Positions 62,037-64,000 of a stretch of 64,000 bases of DNA are shown piece by piece; position 1 is the first letter of the stretch; every line of letters starts with the position of its first letter. The notes under the pieces were generated by a model. The model ran no database searches and was not told the origin of the DNA. It saw nothing but the letters and a program-made list of their open reading frames with translations. The stretch comes from Lepturacanthus savala. Lineage: Eukaryota > Chordata > Actinopteri > Scombriformes > Trichiuridae. Location of the stretch: contig CM060470.1 of the NCBI GenBank assembly GCA_030544235.1, forward strand, positions 25,423,098-25,487,097, read 5' to 3'. The position numbers and the translations under genes were made by a program.

Positions 62037-63112
62037 CACCGAACAAAAATACAAATGCAACACTTTTGTTTTTGCCCTCTTTTTTTGTTGAAATAACAGA
62101 TCTAAGATTTCTTTTTCTGTGCACAACAAAAGGTTTATTCATCTCAAGTTTTATTCACGAGTGTGGTTGAAATATTAGTGAACACTTTTCCTGTTTTCAA
62201 GATAATCCGTACACCTGACAGGTGTGGCATATCAGGACACTGATTAAACAGCATGGTTATTATACAGGTTTGCCTTGGGCTGGTCCCAATAAAAGGCCAC
62301 TGTCACATCTGTAGTTTTATTTAGCAAAAAAGACATTTATTAAGGGGCAGAAAGCCTGTCAGTATCTGGTGTCACCGCCATTTGTGACACGTAATGCAGC
62401 ACATCTCCTTTGATTAGAGTTGATCAGGTTGTTGATTGTTACCTGTGAAATGTTGGTCCACTCCACTTCAATGGCTAAGTAGTTGCTTGATATTGGCAGG
62501 AACTGGAACTGTGTATATTTTCTGCTTCCAGTAATAGTGCACAGATCCTTTGTAACATGGTACTTTGCCATCACCTCATGTTGCATACTGCAAGTGAATG
62601 AATGGCACAACAATGGGCCTCAGGAACTCATCATCATGCATTCAAATTGATATCAATAAAAAATGTATCCATGTTGGTTGTCTGTAGCTTATGCCTACTC
62701 ATCCCATAACCTGACTGGCACCCTGGGGCACTCTGTTCACAACGTTGACCTCAGCAAACCTCTCGCCTGCATGACGCCATACATGCTGTCTGCCATCTGC
62801 CCGGTACAGGGACAACCAGGATTCATCTGGGGAAAAAAAAACACTTCTGCAAAGTGCCAGACGGCATTGAAGGTGAGCATTTGCCCACCCAAGTTGGAAC
62901 CAAACATGATCTGCAGTCATTTCAAAAGGACGACAGGCATGAAATTGAGCTTCCTTGAGACGGTTTGTACAGAAATTCCTCTATTGTCAGCTGTTGCAGC
63001 AGTCCTGGCGGCTGGTCTCTGACCATCTTACAGGTGAAGATGCTGGATGTGAAGGTCCTGTGCTGTCATGGTTAAGTGGTCTGTGGTTGTGAGGCTGGTT
63101 GGATATACTGCC
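62037..63112 (-). mobile_element. Tc1-like element, third family, truncated
   Basis: The terminus CACCGAACAAAAATACAAAT follows a TA at 62035-62036, and the subterminal words CACCTGACAGGTGTGGCATA and AATAAAAGGCCACTGTCAC are those of a well-known fish Tc1 family. The element encloses a minus-strand transposase relic and fades out near 63112, before the other terminus, so it is truncated at its 5' side. Confidence 0.9.
62359..63112 (-). pseudogene. Tc1 transposase pseudogene with altered catalytic site
   Basis: IS630/Tc1 superfamily transposase. From the N-terminal side it keeps AQDLHIQHLHL, then WANAHLQCRLALCRS and FFSPDESWLSLYRADGRQH, with the first catalytic Asp in PDES, followed by ERFAEVNVVNRV. 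Then the frame breaks. In the next part, the usual QHDNARPHV motif around the second catalytic Asp has become QHEVMAKYHV (Asp replaced, with a small insertion). The C-terminus runs through EVEWTNISQVTINNLINSNQ to GGDTRY and the normal stop at 62359-62361. Stops, frameshifts and the lost Asp make it inactive. The first DNA-binding part is missing. Confidence 0.85.
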
Positions 63113-64000
63113 AAATACTTAGAAATGATGGTGGAGATGGATTATAATAGTGAAAAGAACATTCAATTCAAACAGCTTTGGTGGACAAATATATTTCAAG
63201 TAAAGTTGCAATTGGCCCTGAATTATTGTACATGAATGACTGCTGTTATTGTAATTGTTTTTTTTTATTTTTTAAATTTTCATTCAATAATAATTAGTAT
63301 TAGTAGCATTAGTAATTACTATTGTTACTAATTATAATAATAGTGATGAAACATACTGTATGTAACTATAGATTCAAATAAGAATCTGCAGGATCGTGTG
63401 ATCCAAACAGCCTGCAATAAACCGCTATTACTTGTATTCCATAACTCTCCATCCCTGTTTAAAATGCATCCAGGAATCCCTCAATGCCATCCTTTCATGG
63501 AGAGATGCAAGGAAAAGATGTGAGGGGAGAGGAAATACGATTTTAGAGAAATGAGAAGTTTCTCTGAAGCGTTACGTGAGGCGATGTCAGTTTTTGATGA
63601 CAGCAGCAGCTGAACACAGCTGGATCAGTTGTCAGTTGGATTTTTACAGCTGTAGAGATTTTTGATGTTTGTATCTGTACACATACACTGCTAATACTAA
63701 TAAAGGTGCACAGTTCTCACTGCCAGAGCAGCTGGTACCTGTTTAACAAACACCTGCACATGAATAGAAAGCTGCATTCTGTATTTATGATGTATACCAT
63801 GTCATACTCAGATACACATTAATTAACTGTTTGTACTGACGGAACACTAATATTACACATAATTTATTTTGCATCTCTATGTATTGATATTCTGATTGTG
63901 AATTCATTATTTATTAATGTGTCTTTTTAACACTAGAAATTATTTATTAGGATATGACTGAAGATATTTTTTAAAATGTTTCTAAAATGTTTTCTTTCTA
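63113..64000. other. Unannotated AT-rich end of window
   Basis: A low-complexity TAATAATTAG stretch lies at 63281-63345. No gene recognised. Confidence 0.4.

Overview
The window reads as teleost (ray-finned fish) nuclear DNA, probably from a percomorph, although that finer placement is inference. It is AT-rich and intergenic or intronic in character. It has long AC/GT, AT and ATTT microsatellites, and it carries tRNA-derived SINEs, Tc1-like, hAT-like and piggyBac-like DNA transposons, LINE reverse-transcriptase fragments and LTR remnants of kinds familiar from fish genomes. I recognise no intact host protein-coding gene and no true tRNA, rRNA or snRNA gene. Nearly all longer open frames are shadows of repeats or chance.

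Layout. 1-5.3 kb: three SINE copies, a TTAA-flanked piggyBac-like MITE and a deleted Tc1 element with a SINE inside it. 7.0-7.8 kb: a hAT-like element with a perfect 8-bp target duplication. 10.1-11.0 kb: a Tc1-like relic with DD37E spacing, its right end merging into an (AT)n tract. 11-23 kb: mostly unannotated, with poly-G tracts, a small TTAA-flanked hairpin and a second piggyBac-like MITE. 23.3-23.9 kb: a solo LTR, with an inverted relative at 27.0-27.6 kb. 31 kb: long GT and AT arrays. 37-46 kb: LINE fragments, another Tc1 fragment, a retroviral-type U5/primer-binding-site-like stretch and a diverged local duplication. 47.3-49.2 kb: a nested SINE/LINE/Tc1 complex with the best-preserved transposase pseudogene. 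50-53.5 kb: two related hAT-type fragments, beside one of which lies a broken minus-strand coding relic with an 11-residue repeat. 55-56 kb: a Tc1 end and a second type of SINE. 62-63.1 kb: a third Tc1 family relic.

Non-repetitive blocks near 30.3, 34.2, 36.4, 43.9, 57.0 and 59.8 kb have the texture of conserved non-coding regulatory DNA, several being rich in TAATTA-type homeodomain cores. Two very short exon-like segments with good splice-site consensus lie near 25.05 and 32.1 kb. A reasonable but unproven picture is a gene-poor regulatory interval, or a large intron of a developmental gene, colonised by successive waves of transposons. The least explained items are the coding relic at 50.25-50.75 kb, the internal module shared by two unrelated transposons, and the duplicated segment at 43.2/44.2 kb.
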